Assembly: GCA_029935135.1 (NCBI GenBank)
Contig: JAOZKX010000104.1
Coordinates: forward strand, 1-7,058
Source: Desulfocapsa sp.
GTDB lineage: Bacteria; Desulfobacterota; Desulfobulbia; Desulfobulbales; Desulfocapsaceae
DNA length: 7,058 nucleotides
Direction of reading: 5' to 3'
Shown: one piece after another, positions 1 through 6,768 of the stretch
Position numbering within the stretch: position 1 is the first letter of the stretch
Layout: each line of letters starts with the position of its first letter
Notes under the pieces: generated by a model
Seen by the model: only the letters and a program-made list of their open reading frames with translations
Databases searched by the model: none
What the model was told of the DNA's origin: nothing
Program-made: the position numbers and the translations under genes

Positions 1-29
1 AGCTTTTTATTGCAGCTTTTCAGGAGTAA
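1..29 (+). CDS. Possible 3' end of an upstream gene (RsmB-like tail)
   Basis: Frame 3 reads LFIAAFQE and then a TAA stop at 27-29, nine bases before the next start codon. RsmB (16S rRNA m5C967 methyltransferase) proteins commonly end in a DGFF-x-A-type strand followed by a few residues, and rsmB lies directly upstream of DUF4390-ntrY-ntrX in some proteobacteria as I recall. Both points make an rsmB tail plausible. Only eight residues are visible and the diagnostic Asp-Gly is outside the window. Another frame is also open to a TGA at 35-37, so the identity, and even the reality, of this end is inference. Confidence 0.3.
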
Positions 30-38
30 GTTACTGAT

Positions 39-608
39 ATGCACCGTCTATTTTCCACCATTCTTCTCGTCCCTCTGTTGTTCTTTGTCTCGCAGTCAGC
101 ATCTGCCGACACAGGCAAAGGGGTACAGTTCAAGGATATCACCATAACAACATCGAATACGCATCTCCTGCTTTTTGGAATCATTGCAAACCACCAGACC
201 GACGATATGGAAAAGGCACTGCACAGCGGGATCCCCATGCAGTTCTCCTTTAACATTGAGCTTTTTCGCACTCGAGATAACTGGCCTGACGAAGAGCTGA
301 TAAATATGGAGTTCACCCATATCCTGAAATATGACACATTAAAAGAACAGTACCTTGTCGAACTGGAGGAGAAAAAAAATAGAGTCGTGTCCTTCCAGAC
401 TTTTCGAGAAGCCATGACGATGATGGATGAAATCAATGGACTTAAGGTTGTAGAATTAAGCAGACTTATCCCTGACAGTTCCTACGAGTTGCGGATAAAG
501 GCAAATCTATATGAAAAAACCCTGCCTATGAACCTCCATATCGTGGTTCCTTTTGTCTCCCTCTGGAATGTGGAAACAGACTGGTACACCATTGAATTCA
601 CCTATTAA
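39..608 (+). CDS. Secreted DUF4390 domain protein
   Basis: This 189-residue protein has a Sec-type signal peptide: basic start (H2, R3), hydrophobic core at about residues 4-17, and a likely cleavage site after A21-S22-A23. The mature part should therefore be periplasmic or envelope-associated. From about residue 29 it matches the DUF4390 pattern: an early beta-rich stretch, a GIPMQFSF strand followed by IELFRTRDNW, a HILKYDTLKEQYLVE stretch, and a C-terminal PFVSLWNVETDWYTIEF strand. The family has no established biochemical function. It is repeatedly found beside NtrY/NtrX pairs, and here ntrY starts 11 bases after the stop, so a part in signal input to the kinase is a reasonable but unproven guess. 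The start is supported by AGGAG at 22-26, although its 12-base spacing is long. There is no lipobox Cys, so it is not a lipoprotein. The family call is fairly secure; the role is unknown. Confidence 0.85.
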   Translation: MHRLFSTILLVPLLFFVSQSASADTGKGVQFKDITITTSNTHLLLFGIIANHQTDDMEKALHSGIPMQFSFNIELFRTRDNWPDEELINMEFTHILKYDTLKEQYLVELEEKKNRVVSFQTFREAMTMMDEINGLKVVELSRLIPDSSYELRIKANLYEKTLPMNLHIVVPFVSLWNVETDWYTIEFTY

Positions 609-619
609 CGGACCCACGA

Positions 620-2929
620 ATGTCAATGGATGAAGCCACGCCAGACAGAGAACAGTTTCCCGTTCCCCCAAGTCTCAGCAAACTGCACCTCAGCACACTG
701 CAACGCCAACAAAAAAAACGCCTGATCAGAAGGGTCATCCTCGCCTGTCTCTGTCTTATACCCATCATAGTCTGGCTTGAAAGCTCCCTTATGAATGTTG
801 ATGTTTCACTGCCCATTTCCAGTGACATCCTTATTTTTGGCCTGATCAATCTCAATGTTCTTCTCGTCCTTCTCATGCTCTTCCTGGTCCTTCGCAACCT
901 GGCAGAACTTTTCTTTGAGAGTCGGCAAAACTTTCTCGGCTCAAAACTTAAAACAAAACTTGTCATATCCTTTATTTCACTCTCTCTTATACCCACAGTC
1001 ATTCTCTTCTTTGTCTCCCTGCAGTTTGTATCCACCAGTATGGATTACTGGTTTAACTCCAACATCGAAACCTCTTTGCAAAAATCGCTCGACCTTGCCC
1101 AATCAGTACTCATAGAAACCAAAGAAGAAGTTGAACATCTTGGTGCTGCAGCAGAAGAACACCTCAACCTTCTCCACAATGAAAACGATGGGCAGGACGA
1201 ACAGGAAAAGAACATCAGCCTTCTCCTCAAGCTGAACATCAGACAAACTCCTGTAAGCTTTACCCTGATCACAGATCAGCGGAATAAGAGAATCACCTCC
1301 TCATCCCCCATGCTCTCCACCCGTAAACTACCGCAAATTCCGCTGGCCACCCTTGAGAATGTGCTGAAAAATAAGAAGGCAGAGATTATCACTCAACCAT
1401 CCAGCAGCGGTGATCTGATTCGCAGAGTGAACAAAATCCACTTCAACGATCAGACAGATGTTGAAATCTTTCTTGTCACCACTCTCCTGATCAAACAGAA
1501 ACAACTGGATCGTCTCAATTTTATTTCAAAGGGCATAGAAGACTATAAACAGCTGAAATACCTAAAAAAGCCGTTTAAGTTCTGGCTTCTTATTATTCTT
1601 CTTATTGTTACCCTGCTGATTATTTTCTCTGCCATCTGGTTTGGTCTTTACATTGCAAAAAGTATCACCGGTCCCCTGGATAAACTTGCAATAGCCACAA
1701 GGCGAGTAGCGGACGGTGACCTCGCTTTTGTCCTGGAAAAAGAGAGTAATGATGAAATGGGACTGCTGGTAGATTCCTTTAACAGTATGACAACAAACCT
1801 CAGTTCCAGTAATGCAAAACTTGCAGAAGCCCTTCTCGCCTTGCAGGAAAGTGCAAAAACGACGGAAGAGAGGCGGAGATACACAGAGATTATCCTGCAG
1901 AATGTGGAAGCTGGAGTCATTTCCCTGGATGATGATGGAAGAATTACAACTATCAATCGTTTTGCAGAAAAACTCCTGCACATCGGTAAAGAGTTCTTCG
2001 TCAACCGTCTCTATACAGAGGTTCTGCCCCCTGAACATGTTGCCATTATCAAGGGCTTTATCAAAGAACTTGCCATCACCGGAAAAAGTTCCGTCCGCCA
2101 GCACCTTAAACTCTCAATCTTAAAGGAAAACTTTTCATTTCTTATTGCCTTTACCCGTCTGGAAAATGAAGATGGTACACCCTTGGGATTTGTCTTGGTT
2201 TTTGATAATTTAACCAAACTTGAAAAGATGCAGCGCATGGCTGCCTGGCGTGAAGTTGCACGACGCATCGCCCACGAGATAAAAAATCCTCTGACCCCTA
2301 TCCAACTCTCTGCCCAGCGCCTGCGCAGACGCTACCCTGACATCCTGGCAGAAGACAATTCCATCTTTGATCAATGCACAGGCACCATTATTAAACAGGT
2401 TGACGAACTCAAACGACTGGTTAGTGAATTCTCCCAATTTGCCAGGATGCCCAAAATCAATCAAATGGAAGCGGACATCCTGAAAATGATAGATGAGACT
2501 CTGATCCTTTATCAACAGGCCCACGCCGATATACTGTTCAGCGTTATTGTCCACACTGAAATCCCCACATTTAATTTTGATAATGTGCAGATAAAGCGCT
2601 GCCTCATCAACCTTCTCGACAATGCAGTTGCAGTTTTACCCGATGGCGGTACAATAGATATTGTTGTCTCCCTCAGTGCTGACAGGAGCAAAGTGCAGAT
2701 ACAGGTTTGTGACTCAGGTCCCGGTATTAGCAAAGAAGACAAAGTGCGCCTTTTTGAGCCCTATTTTTCCACGAAAAAGACTGGCACCGGACTTGGACTT
2801 GCCATTGTTTCAACAATTATATCTGATCACCATGGTACCATACGGGTCGAAGACAACGAGCCACAGGGATCCATATTCACCATAGAACTTCCCCTGCTAG
2901 CCACTACACAAGAAAACACAATCAACTGA
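620..2929 (+). CDS. ntrY: NtrY-like transmembrane sensor histidine kinase
   Basis: This 769-residue inner-membrane kinase should autophosphorylate on a His and pass the phosphate to the NtrX-like regulator encoded 13 bases downstream. The order of parts is: basic cytoplasmic N-terminus; TM helices at about 39-55, 70-92 and 113-137; a periplasmic domain at about 138-318 that begins with a helical, Glu-rich stretch; TM4 at about 319-345; HAMP at about 343-397 (ITGPLDKLA, NDEMGLLVDSFNSM); a short helical linker; PAS at about 421-530; and the kinase core. Kinase motifs are the H box AHEIKNPLTP with H552, the N box NLLDN (N664, N668), G1 DSGPGI (698-703), the F box LFEPYFSTK (711-719) and G2 GTGLGLA (722-728). 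Length and layout match NtrY, which is usually about 750 residues. There is no clear Shine-Dalgarno, which fits coupling to the DUF4390 gene. A second in-frame ATG at 626 is an alternative start. The Ntr name is inherited: in some alphaproteobacteria the system links to nitrogen or redox state, and the signal here is unknown. Confidence 0.93.
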   Translation: MSMDEATPDREQFPVPPSLSKLHLSTLQRQQKKRLIRRVILACLCLIPIIVWLESSLMNVDVSLPISSDILIFGLINLNVLLVLLMLFLVLRNLAELFFESRQNFLGSKLKTKLVISFISLSLIPTVILFFVSLQFVSTSMDYWFNSNIETSLQKSLDLAQSVLIETKEEVEHLGAAAEEHLNLLHNENDGQDEQEKNISLLLKLNIRQTPVSFTLITDQRNKRITSSSPMLSTRKLPQIPLATLENVLKNKKAEIITQPSSSGDLIRRVNKIHFNDQTDVEIFLVTTLLIKQKQLDRLNFISKGIEDYKQLKYLKKPFKFWLLIILLIVTLLIIFSAIWFGLYIAKSITGPLDKLAIATRRVADGDLAFVLEKESNDEMGLLVDSFNSMTTNLSSSNAKLAEALLALQESAKTTEERRRYTEIILQNVEAGVISLDDDGRITTINRFAEKLLHIGKEFFVNRLYTEVLPPEHVAIIKGFIKELAITGKSSVRQHLKLSILKENFSFLIAFTRLENEDGTPLGFVLVFDNLTKLEKMQRMAAWREVARRIAHEIKNPLTPIQLSAQRLRRRYPDILAEDNSIFDQCTGTIIKQVDELKRLVSEFSQFARMPKINQMEADILKMIDETLILYQQAHADILFSVIVHTEIPTFNFDNVQIKRCLINLLDNAVAVLPDGGTIDIVVSLSADRSKVQIQVCDSGPGISKEDKVRLFEPYFSTKKTGTGLGLAIVSTIISDHHGTIRVEDNEPQGSIFTIELPLLATTQENTIN

Positions 2930-2942
2930 TCCCCATACATTC

Positions 2943-4313
2943 ATGGCTAAACAAATCCTTATCATAGATGACGAAGTCTCCATCCAGGAATCCCTTGCCG
3001 GTATTCTGGAGGATGAAGGCTTCGCTCCCGTCTGCGCCTCTTCTGCCGAAGAAGGAATGAAAATTCTAGAGAATAAGCACATTGATCTGATTCTCCTGGA
3101 CATCTGGCTCGGCGATACCATGGACGGCATGACTGCTCTTCCAAAAATCAAAGAAAACCATACAGTGCCCATCATTATGATATCTGGTCATGGCACCATT
3201 GAAACAGCCGTGCAGGCTACCAGAAATGGAGCCTTTGACTTTATCGAAAAACCATTATCCTACGATAAAATCATCCTGGCCATCAGTAACGGTATCCGTT
3301 TTTCTCAACTGGAAAACGAAAACAAAATTCTTCGTGCCAAGGCAAAAAAGCCCACCAGGCTAACCGGTGAATCTCAAGTCATTATAGATTTACAGGAACA
3401 GATCAAACGGGTTGCTCCCACTGATGCCTGGGTATTAATACGAGGTGACCATGGTACAGGCAAGGAACTGGTTGCCCAGGCCATTCATCATCGATCACTG
3501 AACAACTCCCAGCCCATGGTTGAGGTAAACTGTGCTGCCATCCCGGAAGAACTCATTGAATCCGAACTCTTCGGCCATGAAAAAGGCTCCTTCACCGGTG
3601 CCCATAGTGCCAAGCAGGGTAAATTCGATCAGGCTAACGGCGGTATTCTCTTTCTTGATGAAATAGGAGATATGAGTCTAAAAACACAGGCAAAAATACT
3701 CCGTATCTTGCAGGAACAAACATTTGAACGAGTGGGTGGGCATAAAACCATTTCTGTAAATGTACGGGTACTTGCCGCTACCAATAAAAACCTGGAAGAA
3801 GAGATTGAAAATGGTAATTTCAGGGCCGATCTTTTCTGGAGACTGAATGTCGTCCCCATCCATGTTCCGAGCCTTCATGAACGATTAGAAGATATTCCCA
3901 TGCTGCTGCAGGACCTTATGCGTGCCATCGTTAGTCGTGGTCTTGGAAAAAAAGAATTCAGCAACGAGGCCATGCAGGTTATGCAGCAGCATTCCTGGAG
4001 CGGGAATGTACGAGAACTGAAAAACTTCGTGGAACGGATTGCCATCATGTGCCCAACAGACACCATAAGTGCAGAGGATGTCTCCATTTTCCTTAACCCC
4101 AGTAGCACAAGTTCTGATGCCATACAGCCAGTGACTGATATGCAGGCCTTTATCATACCAAGTTTCAAAGAAGCAAAGAAACACTTTGAAAAAGAATATT
4201 TACAATTGAAACTCAATGAAAATGAGGGGAACATCTCCCAAACTGCAGAAAATATAGGAATGGAACGAAGCCACTTACATAAAAAACTGAAAAGTCTTGA
4301 AATCGAAACCTGA
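2943..4313 (+). CDS. ntrX: NtrX-like sigma-54-dependent response regulator
   Basis: This 456-residue cytoplasmic activator has three parts. The receiver (about 1-120) has the acidic pair D9/D10, phosphoacceptor D53 in LLDIWLGD, S81 and K103 in EKP. A charged helical linker follows at about 120-138. The AAA+ sigma-54 interaction domain (about 140-380) has Walker A GDHGTGKE (168-175), the L1 loop GSFTGA (215-220), Walker B GGILFLDE (233-240) and likely arginine-finger residues R294 and R300. A C-terminal Fis-type helix-turn-helix lies at about 425-454 (EGNISQTAENIGMERSHLHKKL). It should be phosphorylated by the adjacent NtrY-like kinase and then remodel RNA polymerase carrying sigma-54 at enhancer-dependent promoters. 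Its targets cannot be read from the window. No Shine-Dalgarno stands before ATG 2943, and the ntrY stop is only 13 bases upstream, which suggests translational coupling. The GSFTGA form of the usual GAFTGA loop is discussed as a finding. Length and domain order are standard for NtrX. Confidence 0.93.
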   Translation: MAKQILIIDDEVSIQESLAGILEDEGFAPVCASSAEEGMKILENKHIDLILLDIWLGDTMDGMTALPKIKENHTVPIIMISGHGTIETAVQATRNGAFDFIEKPLSYDKIILAISNGIRFSQLENENKILRAKAKKPTRLTGESQVIIDLQEQIKRVAPTDAWVLIRGDHGTGKELVAQAIHHRSLNNSQPMVEVNCAAIPEELIESELFGHEKGSFTGAHSAKQGKFDQANGGILFLDEIGDMSLKTQAKILRILQEQTFERVGGHKTISVNVRVLAATNKNLEEEIENGNFRADLFWRLNVVPIHVPSLHERLEDIPMLLQDLMRAIVSRGLGKKEFSNEAMQVMQQHSWSGNVRELKNFVERIAIMCPTDTISAEDVSIFLNPSSTSSDAIQPVTDMQAFIIPSFKEAKKHFEKEYLQLKLNENEGNISQTAENIGMERSHLHKKLKSLEIET

Positions 4314-4372
4314 TCATCATACAAAACACTATAATTTAATAACAGTCGCTTATAATAAGGAGTAATTACCCA
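4314..4372 (+). promoter_or_regulatory. AT-rich hemB leader with strong ribosome binding site
   Basis: A perfect AAGGAG at 4357-4362, ten bases before the hemB ATG, is by far the best Shine-Dalgarno in the window. Two TATAAT hexamers occur, at 4330-4335 and 4351-4356. The first could be a -10 box giving an untranslated leader of roughly 30 bases, but no good -35 lies at the right distance: TTGAAA at 4297-4302 is about 27 bases away, which is too far. The second sits too close to the ribosome binding site. The ribosome site is secure. A separate hemB promoter is possible but weakly supported. No terminator hairpin separates ntrX from hemB. Confidence 0.5.
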
Positions 4373-5347
4373 ATGGTCTTTCCAGAATATCGTCCCCGCC
4401 GCCTTCGCAAAAATGAAAATATTCGCGCTCTTATTCGTGAAACCAGATTATCAGCAGATCAACTTGTCTCACCCATATTCATCATGCCCGGCAAAAATAA
4501 ACGGGAGGAGATATCTTCCATGCCCGGTGTTTTTCGACTGAGCGTTGACCAATTGGCCAAGGAAGCCAAGGAACTGCAAAGCCTGGGAGTGAATTCAGTT
4601 ATCCTTTTTGGTCTTCCTGAAAAGAAAGATGCCATGGGTAGCGGAGCACATGCCAAGGACGGCATTATTCAAAGGGGGATCCGGGAACTTAAAAACAAGG
4701 TTCCTGATTTTACTGTCATCACAGATGTCTGTCTCTGCGAATATACCGACCATGGGCATTGTGGTTGCCTGATAGAGGAAACTGTAGACAATGACGCAAC
4801 CCTTGAAATCCTTGCCAAGACAGCTCTTTCCCATGCTGCTGCCGGTGCCGATATGGTAGCTCCATCTGATATGATGGATGGCCGGGTGGCTGAAATTCGT
4901 GCAGTGCTGGATGAAAATAACTTTGAGATGATCCCCATCATGTCCTATGCTGTAAAATATGCCTCCGCTTTTTATGGCCCCTTCCGCGACGCTGCAGACT
5001 GCGCGCCGCAATTCGGTGATCGCAGGAGCTATCAGATGGATCCGGCAAACAGTCGAGAGGCATTACGTGAAGCCACCCTTGATGTGGACGAAGGTGCCGA
5101 TATCCTTATGGTCAAACCGGCACTTGCCTACCTGGACATTATTCGCCAATTAAAAGATGAGTTCGACCTTCCCATTGCCGCCTACCATGTAAGTGGCGAA
5201 TATGCTATGATAAAAGCTGCGGCAGAAAAAGGTTGGATTGACGAGGAAAGAATCATGGAGGAAACCCTCCTCTCCATTAAACGGGCTGGTGCAGACATTA
5301 TTATAACCTATTTTGCCAAAGATATGGCAAAATTACTGCGACGTTAA
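4373..5347 (+). CDS. hemB: Porphobilinogen synthase (delta-aminolevulinic acid dehydratase), zinc type
   Basis: This 324-residue cytosolic enzyme condenses two 5-aminolevulinate molecules into porphobilinogen, the common precursor of heme, siroheme and cobalamin. The start is typical for the family ([22 protein letters not shown]). Catalytic Schiff-base lysines are K195 in [17 protein letters not shown] and K248 in [12 protein letters not shown]. The catalytic zinc is bound by the Cys triad C120, C122 and C130 in [14 protein letters not shown], so this is the zinc-dependent form and not the form that replaces these Cys with Asp/Ala. The active-site lid region [16 protein letters not shown] (215-230) and the C-terminal [13 protein letters not shown] (271-283) are intact, and the length matches the usual 320-340. 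It lies 59 bases after ntrX behind its own strong ribosome binding site and could be expressed both from ntrYX read-through and from a local promoter. Nothing appears truncated or odd. Confidence 0.98.
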   Translation: MVFPEYRPRRLRKNENIRALIRETRLSADQLVSPIFIMPGKNKREEISSMPGVFRLSVDQLAKEAKELQSLGVNSVILFGLPEKKDAMGSGAHAKDGIIQRGIRELKNKVPDFTVITDVCLCEYTDHGHCGCLIEETVDNDATLEILAKTALSHAAAGADMVAPSDMMDGRVAEIRAVLDENNFEMIPIMSYAVKYASAFYGPFRDAADCAPQFGDRRSYQMDPANSREALREATLDVDEGADILMVKPALAYLDIIRQLKDEFDLPIAAYHVSGEYAMIKAAAEKGWIDEERIMEETLLSIKRAGADIIITYFAKDMAKLLRR

Positions 5348-5392
5348 TCTCCTCCTTCACTACTACAATAACAACACATTGGTATCTCCCCT

Positions 5393-5806
5393 ATGAATGT
5401 AAAAGAACTACGCAAGAACATGATGCTTGCCAAGAAATCTGACCCGGAAAAATCCACCATACTCGGTATGCTCCTTGATGCAGCTCAAAAGCTTGCCAAG
5501 ACAGACGGCAACCGGGAAGTTAAGGAAAAAGACATTCTTGCTGCGGCAAAAAGAGAGCTGAAGATGGCGCATCAGTCGCAGGATGCTGGAATTGATGTTG
5601 GAAAAACTATTCAACTTCTGGAGGTCTTTATTCCCCAAACAAAAAGTGGTGCTGAAACACAGACGATAGTCGATGCACTGGTGGCAGAACTCCCGGAAAA
5701 GAATCCACAGTTAATGGGTAAAGTTATGGGAAGCCTTAAGCAGCAGTATGGTGAAGAACTGGATATGGGGATGGCATCACAGATGGTAAAATCCGCCTTA
5801 ACCTGA
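5393..5806 (+). CDS. GatB/YqeY domain protein
   Basis: This 137-residue, mostly helical, soluble protein belongs to the YqeY family, which resembles the tail domain of GatB, the tRNA-dependent amidotransferase subunit. The N-terminal half is a helical bundle with a basic, Lys-rich character. The conserved C-terminal module is seen at about residues 106-137 (LMGKVMGSLKQQYG followed by MASQMVKSAL). Related proteins are about 145-150 residues, so this is slightly short but complete. Cellular function is not firmly established; tRNA binding is inferred from the GatB relationship. It lies 45 bases after hemB. The leader between them is CA- and pyrimidine-rich with no Shine-Dalgarno before ATG 5393, so expression probably depends on read-through from hemB and an unstructured start region. 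Its TGA stop directly abuts the stop of the convergent vanZ-like gene. Confidence 0.85.
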   Translation: MNVKELRKNMMLAKKSDPEKSTILGMLLDAAQKLAKTDGNREVKEKDILAAAKRELKMAHQSQDAGIDVGKTIQLLEVFIPQTKSGAETQTIVDALVAELPEKNPQLMGKVMGSLKQQYGEELDMGMASQMVKSALT

Positions 5807-6235
5807 TCAGTCCCTCTCTGTTGTCACTGCACGACACTTCCCTGCCACTGTATCCTGATAGAAAATCAGTTTTGTACGCAGGGAAGCATTCTTCCCCCAG
5901 AACAGGCTGAGCAGCAATGCTCCTGCAGTATCTGCAAGCAGATCAAATCCACTGACCATACGCTGTTCAACAAACGATTGATGATATTCATCACTTATTC
6001 CATAGAGAAAACAAAAAAGAATGGTCAGCACAACTGCGCGAGCGGGATACCTGTTCCCCTGTGCTCCTAGAAACCAGAGAAAACTCAAGGCAAGAACTGC
6101 ATAGGCAGTCATATGGGCAAGCTTATCTGCGCCTGGAAAAGATGGGAGAGGAAGCGTATCGCCTGCCTGATGGGAAAGAAAAAAAATAGCCCCCATGACC
6201 AGGGTCACAGGGACTATTCGTAACAAAAACTTCAT
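5807..6235 (-). CDS. VanZ-family membrane protein
   Basis: This 142-residue inner-membrane protein has four predicted helices at about 4-21, 40-58, 66-82 and 95-115. Between helices 1 and 2 comes the family signature DKLAHMTAYAVLA (D37, H41), and after helix 3 the polar block SDEYHQSFVEQRMVSGFDLLADTAGALL (D82, E83, H85, Q86, R92, D98, D102), both hallmarks of VanZ-like proteins. VanZ itself gives low-level teicoplanin resistance in enterococci, but most members in Gram-negative genomes are uncharacterised, so no resistance role should be assumed. After the last helix comes a basic, polar tail of about 25 residues. The start is 8 bases after the stop of the SEC-C gene, without a good Shine-Dalgarno, which points to co-transcription and coupling. 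The stop overlaps no base of yqeY but touches it. Confidence 0.9.
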   Translation of the reverse strand: MKFLLRIVPVTLVMGAIFFLSHQAGDTLPLPSFPGADKLAHMTAYAVLALSFLWFLGAQGNRYPARAVVLTILFCFLYGISDEYHQSFVEQRMVSGFDLLADTAGALLLSLFWGKNASLRTKLIFYQDTVAGKCRAVTTERD

Positions 6236-6243
6236 AAGATGTT

Positions 6244-6768
6244 TTATGCAGTATCTTCCTGGTTACCAGGTTCCACATGGACCTTGCTTAACAACTCACT
6301 GGAAAATCGCTTCAGGATACGCTTGATAGAAGCACTGACCTCTTTCACAGGATAGCCTTCTTTTATACTCTTTGTCTTATCGCTATATGCTGTGAGTTCA
6401 AACTGTTTATTGCTGAAATCGAAAGTATGGCTCCAGTTCACCTCGATGGTTTCCGGATTTTCATCAATGGGAATCTCCAGAGCCTCACCAGCGCTTGCCA
6501 GTTGCACAGCATCAGAGTCAGTAATCTCAAGAAGCCAGGCATCACCTTCTGCCGTGGAGAAAAATATAAAAACGCCCAGCTCCTTAATTTTCTGTTTCTT
6601 TTCAGTAGCAGAGCGTTGAATGGCCTCAATCTCACTCATCAGAGAAACCTTCAACTGGGCTTCAGGAGTCGTGGGAACCATCCCTGCCTGCTCTTTTAAA
6701 AGACAACAGTGCTTAAATTTTTTTCCACTGCCGCAGGGGCATTGTTCGTTTCTTCCTATTCTTCCCAT
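6244..6768 (-). CDS. SEC-C metal-binding motif protein with uncharacterised central domain
   Basis: This 174-residue soluble protein opens with a complete SEC-C zinc motif, RNEQCPCGSGKKFKHCC, with ligands C10, C12, C21 and C22. This motif was first described at the SecA C-terminus, where it binds zinc and SecB or ribosome-related partners, and it is also found alone in many small proteins. Residues about 45-62 form a charged helix. The rest (about 64-125) looks like a beta-rich domain (LGVFIFFSTAEGD, AWLLEITDSDAVQLA, ENPETIEVNWSHTFDF), followed by a Lys-rich amphipathic helix at about 140-163. I do not recognise this domain. It cannot be SecA, since no ATPase region exists. The start is fixed because the next Met (30) would delete the zinc motif; only a weak GCAGAG lies upstream. 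It probably forms a two-gene unit with vanZ. Function is unknown. Confidence 0.85.
   Translation of the reverse strand: MGRIGRNEQCPCGSGKKFKHCCLLKEQAGMVPTTPEAQLKVSLMSEIEAIQRSATEKKQKIKELGVFIFFSTAEGDAWLLEITDSDAVQLASAGEALEIPIDENPETIEVNWSHTFDFSNKQFELTAYSDKTKSIKEGYPVKEVSASIKRILKRFSSELLSKVHVEPGNQEDTA
6258..6270. repeat. Near-perfect palindrome CCTGGTTACCAGG inside the SEC-C gene end
   Basis: CCTGG and CCAGG arms flank a central TTA. It lies in the codons for Pro-Gly-Asn-Gln near the C-terminus of the SEC-C protein. Its inner 11 bases, CTGGTTACCAG, recur at 6820-6830 on the other side of the same gene. It may be accidental. Confidence 0.4.

Noticed and set aside
1562..2104. Long minus-strand open frame of 180 codons opposite ntrY
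   Set aside because: It has no recognisable domain and no ribosome binding site, and it sits antisense to the conserved TM4-HAMP-PAS region; a coding shadow.
2782..2797. Sigma-54-like -24/-12 element TGGCAC-N5-TTGGA near the end of ntrY
   Set aside because: It lies in the codons for the invariant G2 box (TGTGLG) of the kinase, so the match is explained by coding. The -12 element is TTGG and not TTGC, and the site is about 150 bases from the ntrX start inside a tightly coupled pair.
3875..4324. Minus-strand open frame of 149 codons opposite the ntrX C-terminus
   Set aside because: Antisense to the AAA+ and Fis-type DNA-binding regions of an intact gene, with odd Ser/Phe/Cys-rich composition and no family resemblance.
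4307..5809. Shared AACCTGATCA at the stop codons of ntrX (4307-4316) and yqeY (5800-5809), and TGATC also at the ntrY stop
   Set aside because: A 10-base match is expected by chance many times in 7 kb. Thr-stop codons account for part of it, and no further symmetry links the sites.
5807..6235. VanZ-like gene as a glycopeptide resistance determinant
   Set aside because: It is not accompanied by any vanR/S/H/A/X gene. The VanZ family is broad and mostly uncharacterised, and glycopeptides do not normally cross Gram-negative outer membranes.
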